Origin: Dryas octopetala
Lineage: Eukaryota > Streptophyta > Magnoliopsida > Rosales > Rosaceae
Direction: 5' to 3'
Length of the DNA stretch: 64,000 nucleotides
NCBI GenBank assembly: GCA_963921425.1
Contig: OY992840.1
Location: 2,730,501-2,794,500 of the forward strand
Numbering within the stretch: position 1 is the stretch's first letter; each line of letters opens with the position of its first letter. Under the pieces are notes generated by a model, which was not told the DNA's origin, made no database searches, and saw only the letters and a program-made list of their open reading frames with translations. Below are positions 23,384 to 35,983 of the stretch, in pieces. The position numbers and the translations under genes were made by a program.

Positions 23384-26300
23384 CTAGAAATCAATTTTCT
23401 CTTGGTTCAGCTCAAAATCAGGTTCAAGGAAAGGTTTCACACGATGACCATTGACCTTAAATATGTTCCCATTCTTCGGATTCTTGATTTCAACTGTACC
23501 ATAGGGAAACACTCTAATCACCTCATAAGGTCCGGTCCATCTCGAACGCAACTTGCCTGGGAAGAGACGTAATCTTGTATCATATAATAACACCTTCCCT
23601 CCAACAAAGAATTCTCGCGGACGTAGCTTCTTATCATGGTACCTCTTGGTCCTTTCCTTGTACAACTTAGCATTCTCATATGCGAAATGTCGTATTTCCT
23701 CCAGCTCACTAAGCTGCAACTTCCTTTTCTCACCAACGGCATGAATATCGAAATTGAACTTCTTAATCGCCCAATATGCCTTATGCTCAAGCTCAACTGG
23801 TAAATGACAAGCCTTCCCATAGATCAGTCGAAACGGAGACATTCCAATGGGTGACTTGTAAGCGGTGCGATAAGCCCATAATGCATCATTAAGCTTGGTA
23901 GACCAATCCTTCCTATTGGCGAGCACTGTTCTTTCCAAAATGAACTTGATCTCACGATTCGATATTTCCACTTGCCCACTCGTCTGAGGATGATAGGGAG
24001 TAGCCACTTTATGCCTTATTCCATACTTCTTCATCACGGCCTCAAACAGCTTATTGCAAAAATGCGACCCCCCATCACTAATGATTGCTCTTGGGGTACC
24101 AAATCGTGCAAAGATATTGGTCTTAAGGAAATTCAAAACCACTCGAGCATCATTAGTCCTACAAGCGACAGCTTCCACCCACTTAGACACATAATCAACT
24201 CCAACCAGAATGTACTCGTATCCAAAAGAAGATGGAAATGGCCCCATGAAATCTATACCCCAAACATCAAAGATCTTAACTTCCAACATGAAGTTCAGCG
24301 GCATCTGATCACGAGCAGAAATATTTCCCATCTTCTGACACCTGTCACATGTGAGATAAAACTGATGACAATCATGAAAGATAGTTGGCCAAAAGAAACC
24401 TGCTTGAAGAATCTTGTAAGCGGTCTTAGTCCCTCCACCATGGCCTCCACATTCTTTAGAATGACACATCTCAATGATATTCCTCTGCTCCAATTCCGGT
24501 ACACATCGTCTTATCAACTGATCTGACCCATATTTGAACAAATAAGGATCATCCCACACATACTGTCTAACGTCATGCAAAAACTTCTTCCTTTGATAGT
24601 GTGTCAGATCATTGGGCAACACTCCACTCGCTAAATAATTCGCTATGTCAGCATACCATGGAGTAGTCAAGATGGCAAAAAGCTGCTCGTCCGGGAATGA
24701 CTCTCGTAACGGTAGTGTGTCCTCTTCAGACTGTTCCTCATTGACGAGTCTACTCAAATGGTCTGCTACCACATTCTCACAACCTTTCTTATCCTTGATC
24801 TCAATATCAAATTCCTGTAGCAACAGAGTCCATCTAATCAACCTCGGCTTGGCGTCTTTCTTATTCAGCAGATACTTGAGAGCGGCATGATCCGTGTAGA
24901 TGATAATCTTAGACCCAATCAAATAACTTCTAAATTTCTCCAAGGCAAAGATCACAGCAAGCAACTCCTTCTCTGTAGTAGAATAGTTCAACTGTGCATC
25001 ATTCAGAGTTCTGCTTGCATAATAAATCACATGTGGCAGTTTATCAACTCTCTGACCCAAAACAGCTCCAACAGCATAGTCACTTGCATCACACATGAGC
25101 TCAAACGGCAGGTTCCAATCAGGTGGCATGATGATTGGAGCGGAAGTGAGTAACTTCTTCAACTTGTTAAATGCAACCAAGCAATCCTCATTAAACTCGA
25201 AATTCACCTCTTTTTGCAATAAGGTGCACAAAGGCCTGGAGATCTTGGAAAAGTCCTTAATGAACCTCCTATAAAACCCAGCATGGCCTAGAAAACTTCT
25301 TACTTCTTTAACACTCGATGGAGGCGGCAATCTCTGAATCACATCAATCTTGGCCTTATCAACTTGTATGCCCTCCTTCGAAATCACATGACCCAATACT
25401 ATCCCTTGTTGAACCATGAAGTGACATTTCTCCCAATTAAGCACTAGATTGGCTTCTTGACATCTTTTCAGAACTAAAGACAAGTTATCCAGGCATGCAT
25501 CAAAAGACGAACCAAAAACAGAAAAATCATCCATAAATACCTCAATGATTCGTTCCACCATGTCAGAGAAAATAGACATCATGCATCTCTGAAACGTTGC
25601 AGGCGCATTGCACAATCCGAATGGCATCCTCCTATAAGCAAATGTACCAAATGGACATGTGAACGTGGTCTTCTCTTGATCCTCCGGTGCAATAGCAATC
25701 TGATTATACCCACTATACCCATCCAAAAAGCAATAGTGACTATGGCCGGCCAACCTTTCCAACATCTGGTCAATAAATGGCAAAGGAAAATGATCCTTTC
25801 TTGTCGCGGTGTTCAGCTTCCGATAGTCAATACAAACACGCCAACCGGTTTGTGTCCTTTGGGGAACCAACTCATTATGCTCATTCTTCACCACAGTAAT
25901 ACCACTTTTCTTTGGCACTACTTGAACAGGACTAACCCACTTCGAATCACTGATAGGATAAATAATACCAACATCCAACAATTTGATTACCTCATTACGC
26001 ACGACTTCCTTCAGAGTTGGATTCAGTCTTCTTTGGGCATCACGAGTAGGCTTGGATTCCTCCTCAAGTAAAATTCTGTGCATACACACTGTGGGTGAGA
26101 TCCCCTTGATATCGGCTATGGTCCATCCCAATGCTAACCGATTTTCCTTCAGAATTCTCAAGAGTCTTTCTTCCTCGCTTGCACTCAAATTAGCTGCAAT
26201 AATCACAGGCAAGGTCTCATTCTCTCCCAAAAATGCATATTTCAAATGCTCTGGTAACGGTTTCAGCTCCAACTTAGGTGCTTGCTCAATAGAGGGAAGC

Positions 26301-27121
26301 GTCTTTTGATTAGTAGGCACTAACATTTCAAACTGGTTGAACCACTTATTTCTGAGAGGTCGGGTGCCTTCCAAACGTGTACGAGTTGTTTCCACGTTTT
26401 CTTCCAACTCACTAGACTCGAGTGCTCCCAAAGCAACCTCCAATGTATCTTCTGCAAGATTAGTTTCGCCCACTTCCTCAACCAATGGGTCCAAACTATC
26501 AATCCTTAGGCAATCATCCTCCTCCTTTGGATACTTCATTGCACCAAAAACATCAAACTCAACTGTTTCACCAAGTACAAACATTGTCAACTTCCCATTA
26601 CTCACATCAATCTTGGTGTTCGCCGTGGCCATGAACGGTCTTCCCAATATGATCGGTAGCTCATTCCCTCTAATTGGGGTATCCTCCATTTCAAGAATGA
26701 TGAAATCAGCGGGCATGATCAAATCTGCAACCCGAACCAGCACATCTTCAACCACACCTTTCGGAACCTTTACTGAACGATCTGCCAATTGAAGAGTAAC
26801 ACTAGTAGGTTTAAGATCTCCTATGCCCAACTGTGCGAAAACTGAATACGGCATCAAATTAATACTTGCTCCCAAATCCAGCAATGCCTTCTCAAACTTG
26901 TGATCCCCAACCAAACATGGGATCGTAAAACTGCCAGGGTCTTTCAACTTTGGTGGCAGCTTCCTTTGCAAAACCGCACTGACTTCTTCACTCAAACACA
27001 CCTGCTCATGCTCTTTGAATTTCCTCTTGTGTGTGCACAATTCCTTCAAAAACTTGGCATACTTAGGAATCTGCTGAATAGCATCAAGCAAAGGAATGTT
27101 GATTTCCACCTTCTTAAACAT
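23384..27121 (-). CDS. pol: B3 Pol: protease, reverse transcriptase, RNase H, integrase (1245-aa open frame)
   Basis: This is one open frame of 1245 residues. The retropepsin-like protease spans roughly residues 55-190 (D82-L-G-A-S-I-N-L-M-P; I-L-G-R-P-F). Reverse transcriptase follows at roughly 330-620, with catalytic F529-M-D-D, then RNase H with D678 in C-D-A-S-D. Integrase has zinc ligands H887, H894, C925 and C928 and the triad D957, D1016, E1052 with a 35-residue D-E gap. The C-terminal part has G-P-Y-E-V-I and ends E-K-I-D-F; I see no chromodomain, which fits Athila rather than chromoviruses. Frames of this type are normally made as part of a Gag-Pol polyprotein, and the M at 27121 need not be a true start, because B0 reads into this region directly from gag. 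Confidence 0.93.
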   Translation of the reverse strand: MFKKVEINIPLLDAIQQIPKYAKFLKELCTHKRKFKEHEQVCLSEEVSAVLQRKLPPKLKDPGSFTIPCLVGDHKFEKALLDLGASINLMPYSVFAQLGIGDLKPTSVTLQLADRSVKVPKGVVEDVLVRVADLIMPADFIILEMEDTPIRGNELPIILGRPFMATANTKIDVSNGKLTMFVLGETVEFDVFGAMKYPKEEDDCLRIDSLDPLVEEVGETNLAEDTLEVALGALESSELEENVETTRTRLEGTRPLRNKWFNQFEMLVPTNQKTLPSIEQAPKLELKPLPEHLKYAFLGENETLPVIIAANLSASEEERLLRILKENRLALGWTIADIKGISPTVCMHRILLEEESKPTRDAQRRLNPTLKEVVRNEVIKLLDVGIIYPISDSKWVSPVQVVPKKSGITVVKNEHNELVPQRTQTGWRVCIDYRKLNTATRKDHFPLPFIDQMLERLAGHSHYCFLDGYSGYNQIAIAPEDQEKTTFTCPFGTFAYRRMPFGLCNAPATFQRCMMSIFSDMVERIIEVFMDDFSVFGSSFDACLDNLSLVLKRCQEANLVLNWEKCHFMVQQGIVLGHVISKEGIQVDKAKIDVIQRLPPPSSVKEVRSFLGHAGFYRRFIKDFSKISRPLCTLLQKEVNFEFNEDCLVAFNKLKKLLTSAPIIMPPDWNLPFELMCDASDYAVGAVLGQRVDKLPHVIYYASRTLNDAQLNYSTTEKELLAVIFALEKFRSYLIGSKIIIYTDHAALKYLLNKKDAKPRLIRWTLLLQEFDIEIKDKKGCENVVADHLSRLVNEEQSEEDTLPLRESFPDEQLFAILTTPWYADIANYLASGVLPNDLTHYQRKKFLHDVRQYVWDDPYLFKYGSDQLIRRCVPELEQRNIIEMCHSKECGGHGGGTKTAYKILQAGFFWPTIFHDCHQFYLTCDRCQKMGNISARDQMPLNFMLEVKIFDVWGIDFMGPFPSSFGYEYILVGVDYVSKWVEAVACRTNDARVVLNFLKTNIFARFGTPRAIISDGGSHFCNKLFEAVMKKYGIRHKVATPYHPQTSGQVEISNREIKFILERTVLANRKDWSTKLNDALWAYRTAYKSPIGMSPFRLIYGKACHLPVELEHKAYWAIKKFNFDIHAVGEKRKLQLSELEEIRHFAYENAKLYKERTKRYHDKKLRPREFFVGGKVLLYDTRLRLFPGKLRSRWTGPYEVIRVFPYGTVEIKNPKNGNIFKVNGHRVKPFLEPDFELNQEKIDF

Positions 27122-27123
27122 CT

Positions 27124-28638
27124 CTAAAATTTCCTTGCTTGCTCATCCTTATTCTGCTTCCATTGACGTTGAGGGAAAGGTAATGGAGCTCTTGGAATAG
27201 AGGAAGTAATCTCGGCCTTCTTGCTAGCACGCGTAGCAATGTGCTTTTCTTGCTTCTTTCTTTCCTCCTCTTCCTCATCCTTAACCTTAACTTTATCCCT
27301 CTTATACTTTTCCACTTGTTCAGGATCTAGCACCTCAACTTCATCCTTATTGCCTGGATTATCACCTTGAGTAGTGCCCACTTTGTTGTCAATCACTTTC
27401 CCACTTCTCAAAGTAGTGATTGCTTCGGCCTTATCCTGAATTGGTGCACCCTTTACCACTTTGTCCAAGGTCAAAGTCACTTGTTCCAATTGGGCTTCCA
27501 AATTCGAGATAGCTTTAGCTGTGACACTCAACTGCTCCTCAGTCTTATTCATAAACGTCTTAGTATCATTAGACATCGAAGCTGTACTCTGGGCTAATGT
27601 AGCCATCATGTCCTCCAAATAAGTACTTCGTTGCTTAACAGGGGACTGTACACTCGGTCTAACTTGAACTTTTTCAACCTCAAAACATGACTCTCCATGT
27701 GATGGCCTAGCTTCCTGATTTGCCATCAGAACCTACATCATCTGCTTAAGCTCAGACATCTCAGCTTCCATAGCTGATTTCTTTTCCACTCTTTTCCGTC
27801 TATTCCACTGCTGTGAACTCAATGCCAATGTGTCAAAGAGTGTCCATGCTTCCTCAAAAGTCTTCTTTTTTAGTGCTCCTCCACATGTCATATCCACCAT
27901 ATTACGATCTTGATCCAACAGACCCTCATAAAAGTACTCAATCTGCATCCATGGGGCAAAATTATGGTGTGGACACGAAGTCAGAAGCTCTTGGTACCTT
28001 TCCCAACTCTCATGAAACACTTCGTCCTCTGATTGTGTAAACCCTAAGATCTGCTTCCTCATGATGATAGTCTTGCTAACTGGATAGAACCTCAACAGAA
28101 ACTTAAATGCCAGTTCTTCCCATGTTTTAATAGAAGCGACCTGCAAGGAAAACAACCAATGTTTAGCTTTATCTTTAAGAGAGAATGGAAATAACCTTAA
28201 CTTCTTTTGATCATCGCTCAATCCCCTCAGCTTGCCAATCTCGCATATCGCATGAAATTCCTTAAGATGCACGTAGGGATCTTCTCCTTCTAACCCATGA
28301 AATGATGGAAGAAGTTTGATTGTCCCACTTGAAAGTTCAAAATCAGCTTCCACTTGAGAATAAGCAATGCACGTTGGTTGAGCTAGAAGCGTTGGAGACG
28401 AATAATCACTCAAAGGTATTCTCATTTGAGAGGCTTTCGACTGCAGGGTCTCCTCGACTTCCTCTTCTGATTTCTCCTCTTCGTATGCTTCTTCAGATTC
28501 ACTTCCTTTCGGCGACACAAGAGTCGACCTCATCCTTAATGGTGTCCAATTGAGTCTCGGCCTTCCCTTGTACGCACTCAACACCTTTTGGCCTTCTACG
28601 CGTGAAAGAGGAGTGATCTTCGAATTTGATTCTTCCAT
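27124..28638 (-). pseudogene. gag: B3 gag region (about two breaks)
   Basis: Gag of family B starts at the ATG at 28638 (M-E-E-S-N-S-K-I). The retrotransposon Gag core follows (L-L-P-S-F-H-G-L, F-S-L-K-D-K-A-K-H-W, S-C-P-H-H-N, L-A-L-S-S-Q-Q-W). A region with A-Q-S-T-A-S-M, likely coiled, comes next, then a highly charged K/E/D-rich linker before the protease. The same region is open in B0 (31945-34129), so the breaks are private to this copy. Gag would form the particle. It lies upstream of pol and leads into it. Confidence 0.9.
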
Positions 28639-28753
28639 TGTACCTTAGAAACAAGAGAAATCAGTGAGAACCAAAAATAAAAACAGAAAATAAAACCTAA
28701 CTAAAATGACTTAACTAAAGTTAATTAAACTAGCAATCAACACAAATAACAAT

Positions 28754-28771
28754 TCCCCGGCAACGGCGCCA
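28754..28771 (-). other. B3 primer-binding site (tRNA-Asp)
   Basis: A perfect 18-base complement of the tRNA-Asp 3' end, six bases inside the 5' LTR. The short leader between it and the gag ATG (28639-28753) shows nothing else. Confidence 0.93.
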
Positions 28772-28777
28772 AAAACT

Positions 28778-31551
28778 TGTTATATGTTTTCCTAGAGCAA
28801 ATTAAATAACTTTTTCTGAGCTCTAGGTTAACTCGCAAGTGCACGAATCGCGGAGTAGCAAAGCTTACAAATACGAGGTCGATCCCACAGGGAATTGTAC
28901 TAGTGTTATGACCACTAACTTAATTAAATTCGATTAAATCAACTCTAACTCACACACGCAAATGGGGGGTTTTGATTGGTTTTTGAGACTAGATAAACTA
29001 ACAGATAAATGACAAAACTTTAAAATAACAACTGAATGAATTTGGATAAAACAATAATAAAGAAACACTAGGGGTCAGAATCCACCACTAGCATATCATT
29101 CACTCTACTATGGATATTAACAATCAATAGATAAACAAATGGGGGGGTTTTGATTGGTTTTTGAGACTAGATAAACTAACAGATAAATGACAAAACTTTA
29201 AAATAACAACTGAATGAATTTGGATAAAACAATAATAAAGAAACACTAGGGGTCAGAATCCACCACTAGCATATCATTCACTCTACTATGGATATTAACA
29301 ATCAATAGATAAACATGTTGACAAAGTTCGTCTACTAAAAGGTTTGGCTAGTCACTTTTAGCAATTACTCCCCTTACTGTGCATAAACTAAGAGCTTCTT
29401 GGGCCTTCCTTAGCCAGTTAACTTGCATGTTCCCTAGTTCTAAGCTAAGGCAGCTGTTACCCATGCAAGAGTCGTTACGATCTGTGAGAGTGACAAACAC
29501 ATAGCGCATGGCTCCAAATTAATGTACTGTATGTCATCTATGATCTCTTTTCTCATGAATATTATCTTAGGATACCCACTTGTTGCCTATTGAAACTATC
29601 ATCCTTTCGAGCTTATTTAGTTTCACAACATATATCTAGATGCATGCAACCTAAGGTGATCAGTCAAAGATGCGAAACAAATAGATTCAATTTAAACAGA
29701 GATCCAAGATTTGTCAACATATAAACAATCAAAATATTAATAATCCATAGTAAAAGTGAACAGCAATGCTAGGGCTTCATCCTAGCCCTAGCCCAATATT
29801 CAGCTACACATAATTAAATTCACAAATAAATAATGCATGATTAAAATAATGAAAATAAAAGAAAGGGAGAGAGATCAAGCCGGGGCAGCAAGGTGGAGGT
29901 GCGGCTGCAATGGTGGTGCGTAATGGGGCTGCTCGGCCTTGGGCTCCACGGCGAGGAGGCTGAGGTGCTCGGCAAGGTGGCAGCAAGGTGGTGATGGCGT
30001 GGCTGCTGGAGGTGGCTGCGGCTTGGTGGCGCAACTTGGTGGTGGTGGCTGCGGCTTCACTTGATCCTCCTTCTTCAGTTCAGCACAAAATAAAAGAAAG
30101 CACACAAGAAAAGGTGGCTGCTATGTTCGGCCACAAGAGAAAAGAAGAAGAATAAAAAGGAAGGGAGAGAAGGTGGCTGCGGCACAAGAAAAATAAAGAA
30201 AGAGATGGTGGCTGCTAGGGTTTGCTTCAGAAAAATAAAAGAAAGAGAAGGAGGCTAGCTAGGGTTTCTGAAAATTAAAGAGGAGAGAAGAGAACTTCAG
30301 AACAGAACCCCTTTTCTGATTTTTAGAGATATATTTATAGAGGGAAGTGGGGCTGAGATTTCTCTTTCTCTTCAATGTGGGATAAGTGCATTCCTTGCAC
30401 ACCAAGGCTTATAATTTTCGGCCAAGCATGGGCCTTGGGCTGATTTGGGCTCTTTTTGGGCGTAACTCCTCTTTCAGCTCGCGGAACTGCTGCGCTACCT
30501 CCACTAAAATGGCCATATCTTGAGCTAGAAAACTCGGAATCGAAATCCGTAAAATTCCCTGCGAAGCTAACATCCGTATCTTTCCAACCATATATGGCAT
30601 GCTACCTGATTCGTTCTGGAGAATTACAGAATTGCTGTCGAAATTGGTGCTCTATTTTCCAGGGTTTTGACTTCTTTTTTTCAGCTAGGATTCCTTGGGA
30701 GGCAAGAACAAGAAAGATGCGGCTGCTGCTAGGGTTAGGGAAAGCTTTGGGCTTAAAGCAAGGCTTTGGCTTTGGGCTTAAGTACCACACGCCAGCCCCC
30801 CTAGGGTTTCACTTCATGGCTGCCACCTTCTAGCTTGCGCATTGGGCTTCATCTTGGGCTGGTGCATGCATGCATGTATGGCCCCTCAGATTTCGGCATT
30901 TGCATAGGCCCATGGCCCACTTGACTTGTTGACTTTTCATAGTTGACCCTTGACCATTAACTTTGACTTCCCATTTTGCCCCTCATTTCCATTTGAATTC
31001 GAATTCATTTCTTCCCTCCATTTAATCCCATGGATGCCCACCACCTTCTAGAAGCTTCTGGAACCTTGACTTTGTAAAGTTGACTTTGACCAACATTTCC
31101 TAGTGTGACTAGGAATTCTTGTAAATGAAGGATTCCTTATCCATTTTGACTTCTCGTAATGACCATATTGCCCCTGAGGTCTCCTAGTGTCATTAGGACT
31201 CCTTTCCCTAGTTGGGTTAGGTTTCCTAGTTCAACCAGGATTTCCTGTTCCAATCAGGATTTCTCATTTCTGGCTCCGCAATGATGGTTCTGGACTTGAT
31301 GTTTCCTAGTATGACTAGGAATCCTCATTCGACTAGGATTTCGGCCCCCTTCCTGGTTTGACCAGGATTTCTCTTGTTTTCCTAGTTTGACTAGGAAATG
31401 TCTAAAAATGGTCCTTTTGGCTCCTTTTCTCTTCTTTGCTCATTTTATCCTATAAAAACAAAAACAAACTAACAACACACAAAATACCGAGTTCTTGCAC
31501 TCTGAGTTAGGGAGTTAGTATCATAAAATAGTGTAAAATGAGCACTCAAAA
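28778..31551 (-). repeat. B3 5' LTR (family B)
   Basis: 2774 bp, 178 bp longer than the 3' LTR because of one tandem duplication (28960-29314); otherwise almost identical. The TATA box is at 30332-30339 and the palindrome array at 31098-31396. It ends at 31551, directly against GATTC. Confidence 0.94.
28960..29314 (-). repeat. Tandem duplication inside the B3 5' LTR (2 x about 178 bp)
   Basis: Units 28960-29136 and 29137-29314 are almost identical, differing by one G in the G-run AAATGGGGGG at their start. The B3 3' LTR and the LTR of B0 carry a single copy, so the duplication arose during or after the formation of this copy. Confidence 0.93.
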
Positions 31552-31944
31552 GATTCCTTGTCCATTTCAACTTCCCATAATGACCATATTGCCCCTAGTG
31601 ACTCCTAGTCTCATCAAGACTCCTTTTCCTAGTAGGATTAGGTTTCCTAGTTCAACCAGGAATTCCTGCTTCAATTAGGATTTCTCATTTCTGGCTTGGC
31701 AATGATGGTTCTGGGCTTGATGTTTCCTCTTGTGACTAGGAATCCTCATTTGACTAGGATTTCTACTCGTTTCCTAGTTTGTCCAGGAAATGTCCCAAAA
31801 CGGCTCCATTTGCTCATATTTCCTATTTTTGCTTCATTAGACCTAAAAACACAAAAACAAGATAACAGACACCAAAGTATCGAGTTCTAACACTCTAGGT
31901 TAGGGAGTTAGTATCATAAAATAACGTAAAATGAACACTCATCA
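31552..31944 (-). repeat. C2 5' LTR, right part
   Basis: Continuation of the family C LTR after B3. It starts with the duplicated GATTC, carries the upstream part of the palindrome array (about 31615-31795) and ends at 31944 with the family terminus, followed by the CAAGG duplication at 31945-31949. Confidence 0.94.
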
Positions 31945-34129
31945 CAAGGCTAGTTTCGCACACTTCCTCAACCAATGGGTCCAAACTATCAATCCTCAAG
32001 CAATCATCCTTCTCCTTTGGATATTTCATTGCACCAAAAACATCAAACTCAACTGTTTCACCAAGAACAGACATTGTCAACTTCCCATTACTCACATCAA
32101 TCTTGGTGTTCGCTGTGGCCATGAACGGTCTTCCCAATATGATCGGTAGCTCATTCCCTCTAATTGGGGTATCCTCCATTTCAAGAATGATAAAATCAGC
32201 GGGCATGATCAAATCTGCAACCCGAACCAGCACATCTTCAACTACACCTTTCGGAACCTTTACTGAACGATCTGCCAATTGAAGAGTAACACTAGTAGGT
32301 TTAAGATCTCCTATGCCCAACTGTGCGAAAACTGAATACGGCATCAAATTTATACTTGCTCCCAAATCCAGCAATGCCTTCTCAAACTTATGATCCCCAA
32401 CCAAACATGGAATCGTAAAACTGCCAGGGTCCTTCAACTTGGGCGGCAACTTTCTTTGCAAAACAGCACTGACTTCTTCACTTAGACACACCTGTTCATG
32501 TTCTTTGAATTTTCTCTTGTGTGTGCACAATTCCTTCAAGAACTTGGCATACTTAGGAATCTGCTGAATAGCATCAAGCAAAGGAATGTTGATTTCCACT
32601 TTCTTAAACATCTCTAAAATTTCCTTGGCTTGCTCATCTTTATTCTGCTTCCATTGATGTTGAGGGAAAGGCAATGGAGCTCTTGGGATAGAGGAGGTAG
32701 TCACGGCCTTCTTGCTAGCACGTGTAGCAATGTGCTTTTCTTGTTTCTTTCTTTCCTCCTCTTCCTCATCCTTAATCTTAACTTTATCCCTGTTATACTT
32801 TTCCACTTGTTCGGGCTCTAAAATCTCAACTTCATCCTCGTTGTCTGCATTATCACCTTGAGTAGTGCCCACTTTGTTGTCAATCACTTTCCCACTTCTC
32901 AAAGTAGTGATTGCTTCGGCCTTATCCTGAATTGGTGCACCCTTTACCACTTTGTCCAAGGTCAAAGTCACTTGTTCCAATTGGGCTTCCAAATTCGAGA
33001 TAGCTTTAGCTGTGACACTCAACTGCTCCTCAGTCTTATTCATAAACGTCTTAGTATCATTAGACATCGAAGCTGTACTCTGGGCTAATGTAGCAATCAT
33101 GTCCTCCAAATAAGTACTTCGCTGCTCAACTGGGGACTGTACACTCGGTCTAGCTTGAACTTTTTCAACCTCAAAACATGACTCTCCATGTGATGGCCTA
33201 GCTTCCTGATTTTCCATCAGAACCTGCATCATCTGCTTAAGCTCAGACATCTCAGCTTCCATAGCTGATTTCTTTTCCACTCTTTTCTGTCTATTCCACT
33301 GCTGTGAACTCAATGCCAATGTGTCAAAGAGTGTCCATGCTTCCTCAAAAGTCTTCTTTTTCAGTGCTCCTCCACATGTCATATCCACCATATTACGATC
33401 TTGATCCAACAGACCCTCATAAAAGTACTCAATCTGCATCCATGGGGCAAAATTATGGTGCGGACACGAAGTCAGAAGCTCTTGGTACCTTTCCCAACTC
33501 TCATGAAACACTTCGTCCTCTGATTGTGTAAACCCTAAGATCTGCTTCCTCATGATGATAGTCTTGCTAACTGGATAGAACCTCAGAAGAAACTTAGATG
33601 CCAGTTCCTCCCATGTTGTAATTGAAGCGACCTGCAAGAAAAACAACCAATGTTTAGCTTTATCTTTAAGAGAGAATGGAAATAACCTTAACTTCCTTTG
33701 ATCATCGCTCAACCCCCTCAGCTTGCCAATCTCGCTTATTGCATGAAATTCCTTGATATGCACGTAGGGATCCTCTCCTTCTAACCCATGAAATGATGGA
33801 AGAAGTTTGATTGTCCCACTTGAAAGTTCAAAATCAGCTTCCACTTGAGAGTAAACAATGCACGTAGGTTGAGCTAGAAGTGTTGGAGACGAATAATCAC
33901 TCAAAGGTATTCTCATTTGAGATGCATTCGGCTGCAAGGTCTCCTCGACTTCATCTTCTGATTTCTCCTCTTCGTATGCTTCTTCAGATTCACTTCCTTT
34001 CGGCGACACAAGAGTCGACCTCATCCTTAATGGTGTCCAATTGAGTCTCGGCCTTCCCTTGTACGCACTCAACACCTTTTGGCCTTCTACGCGTGAAAGA
34101 GGAGTGATCTTCGAATTTGATTCCTCCAT
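31945..34129 (-). pseudogene. gag-pro: B0 fossil: gag-protease part, cut by insertion of C2
   Basis: From the ATG at 34129 the frame is open for over 720 residues up to the C2 insertion. It has the Gag core at about residues 90-290, the A-Q-S-T-A-S-M segment, a charged linker, then the protease with D588-L-G-A-S-I-N-L-M-P and I-L-G-R-P-F-M. It shows that in this family gag and protease share one frame. The rest of B0 pol lies at 11992-12272 and 337-2705, separated by C2 and A1. Sequence is close to B3 throughout. Confidence 0.92.
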
Positions 34130-34244
34130 TGTACCTTAGAAACAAGAGAAATCAGTGAGAACCAAAAATAAAAACAAAAAATAAAACCTAACTAAAATGA
34201 CTTAACTAAAGTTAATTAAACTAGCAATCAACACAAATAATAAT

Positions 34245-34262
34245 TCCCCCGCAACGGCGCCA
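34245..34262 (-). other. B0 primer-binding site (tRNA-Asp, one mismatch)
   Basis: Element strand TGGCGCCGTTGCGGGGGA matches 17 of 18 bases of the tRNA-Asp complement. The same single variant occurs at the A7 site. The leader 34130-34244 is like that of B3. Confidence 0.9.
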
Positions 34263-34268
34263 AAAACT

Positions 34269-35411
34269 TGTTGTATGTTTTCCTAGAGCAAATTAAATAC
34301 CCTTTTCTGAGCTCTAGGTTAACTCGCAAGTGCACGAATCGCAGAGTAGCAAAGCTTACAAATACGAGGTCGATCCCACAGGGAATTGTACTAGTGTTAT
34401 GATCACTAACTTAATTAAATTCGATTAAATCAACTCTAACTCACACACGCAAATGGGGGGTTTTGATTGGTTTTTGAGACTAGACAAACTAATAGATAAA
34501 TGACAAAACTTTAAAATAACAACTGAATGAATTTGGATAAAACAATAATAAAGAAACACTAGGGGTCAGAATCCACCACTAGCATACCATTCACTCTACT
34601 ATGGATATTAACAATCAATATATAAACATGTCAACAAAGTTCGTCTACTAAAAGGTTTGGCTTGTTACTTTTAGCAATTACTCCCCTTACTGTGCATAAA
34701 CTAAGAGCTTCTTGGGCCTTCCTTAGCCAGTTAACTTGCATGTTCCCTAGTGCTAAGCTAAGGCAGCTGTTACCCATGCAAGAGTCATTACGATCTGTGA
34801 GAGTGACAAACACATAGCGCATAGCTCCAAATTAATGTACCCTATGTCCTCTATGATCCCTTTTCTCCTGAATATTATCTTAGGATATCCACTTGTTGCC
34901 TATTGAAACTATCATCCTTTCGAGCTTATTTAGTTTCACAACAAATATCTAGATGCATGCAACCTAAGGTGATCAGTCAAAGATGCGAAACAAATAGATT
35001 CAATTTAAATAGAGATCCAAGATTTGTCAACATGTAAATAATTAAAATATCAATAATCCATAGTGAGAGTAAGCAGCATCGCTAGGGCTTCATCCTAGCC
35101 CTAGCCCAATATTCAGTTACACATAATTAAATCCATAAATAAATAATGCATAATTAAAACAATTAAAATAAAAGAAAGGGAAGAAGAAATCAAGCCACGG
35201 ATGACGAGGTGGAGGCGGCTCCACCCTTGGACGGTGTGGCTGCAAGGTGGCGTGATGGCTGCTGCTCGACTTGGGCTCCATGGCAAGGCTGCTGGGGTGC
35301 TCGGCAAAGTGGTGGCAGCAAGAAGGTGGCGTGGCTAGGTGGTGGTGGCTGCGGCGTGACTTCCTCCACCTTCTTCAGTTCAGCCCAAAAATAAAAGAAC
35401 ACAAAGATAGG
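34269..35411 (-). repeat. B0 5' LTR (family B), interrupted by A8
   Basis: Only 1143 bp of an expected 2.6 kb are in view: the U5/R end with the terminal inverted repeat arms, the shared GATCGACCTCGT block, and the GCC/CCA-rich tract at about 35195-35370. It is cut at 35411 by A8; ATAGG at 35407-35411 would be the left duplication. The remainder must lie beyond the right window edge. Confidence 0.88.
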
Positions 35412-35775
35412 TGTTGATGTGTTTTCTTAGAACAAAATAAACAATTACCTCATTCTAAGTTTACTCGCAAGTGCACGAATCGCATCAGTAGCAAAGCGTA
35501 CAAGCACGAGGTCGATCCCAAAGGGAATGGTTAATATACAACAAATCAATTCAATTAATCAATAGAATAACTAAATGGGGGGTTTTGGAAAGATGGAACA
35601 CACGCACACGTCACCACACGCACACACACTTTATTCTATCTTGCAATGTTAAGTTTTCAGTTTCAAATCAGATAAGCATGCAATAACCATCCAAGGCTAA
35701 TGACAGTTAATTTGAACACAACATATTAAAGTTTGACAGCTAAAAAGGTTTGGCTAGTTACTTTCTCGCCATTGT
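35412..35775 (-). mobile_element. A8: start of a family A LTR in minus orientation, interrupted by A7
   Basis: 364 bp matching the first bases of the A1 LTR at 2706 (TGTTGATGTGTTTTC onward). It begins precisely at an LTR terminus within the B0 LTR and is cut at 35775 by A7, with ATTGT (35771-35775) as expected duplication. Whether A8 is a solo LTR or a full element cannot be told, because its rest lies outside the window. Confidence 0.87.
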
Positions 35776-35983
35776 TGATGAGTGTGCATTTTGCATCACT
35801 TTATGATACTAATTCCTTAACCTAGAGTGTTAGAACTCGCTATTTTGTGTTTCTTGTCTTGTTTTTGTGTTTTCAGGTCAAATGAAGCAGAAATGAGAAA
35901 AAGAAGCAAATGGAGCCATTTTGGGACATTTCCTGGTCAAACCAGGAAAACAAGTGAAATCCTGGTCAAACCAGGAAAAGTGC
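35776..35983 (+). repeat. A7 5' LTR, first part (family A, plus strand)
   Basis: Starts with TGATGAGTGTGC, the family A 5' terminus, head to head with A8. It holds the first two 17-nt palindromes (35931-35947 and 35960-35976) and is interrupted by the solo C LTR at 35984. The LTR continues at 38400-40598 and 61957-62015. The three parts total about 2466 bp, the length of the A1 LTRs. Confidence 0.93.
35979..35983. repeat. Left target-site duplication of the solo C LTR (AGTGC)
   Basis: AGTGC is repeated at 38395-38399, bracketing the solo LTR exactly. Confidence 0.94.

Larger units (their letters stand above)
18899..31551 (-). mobile_element. B3: family B Athila-type element with gag-pro-pol, nearly complete
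   Basis: B3 is a 12.65 kb minus-strand element with both LTRs, a perfect tRNA-Asp primer site, gag, protease, reverse transcriptase, RNase H, integrase, a 1.9 kb post-pol non-coding region, a polypurine tract and a GATTC duplication. The LTRs differ by only about eight substitutions by eye (about 0.3 percent), plus one tandem duplication in the 5' copy, so it is among the youngest elements here. Pol is one long open frame; the gag part has about two breaks. There is no env-like frame. Families A, C and D may depend on such elements; that is inference from shared signals. Confidence 0.95.
12273..31944 (-). mobile_element. C2: family C Athila-type element without coding capacity, hosting B3
   Basis: C2 is a minus-strand element inside B0, flanked by CAAGG at 12268-12272 and 31945-31949. 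Without the nested B3 it is about 7 kb: LTRs of 2414 bp each around 2.2 kb of internal DNA. It has a tRNA-Asp primer site with one mismatch and the standard polypurine tract, but no gag or pol. The LTRs differ by about 16 substitutions by eye (about 0.7 percent). Its structure looks whole as a non-autonomous element. The 5' LTR is split by B3 at 18898/31552. Confidence 0.94.

Noticed and set aside
35412-35983. Head-to-head arrangement as a foldback or MITE-type element
   Set aside because: The turn falls exactly at an LTR terminus and each side continues as a full family A LTR, so insertion of A7 into A8 explains it.
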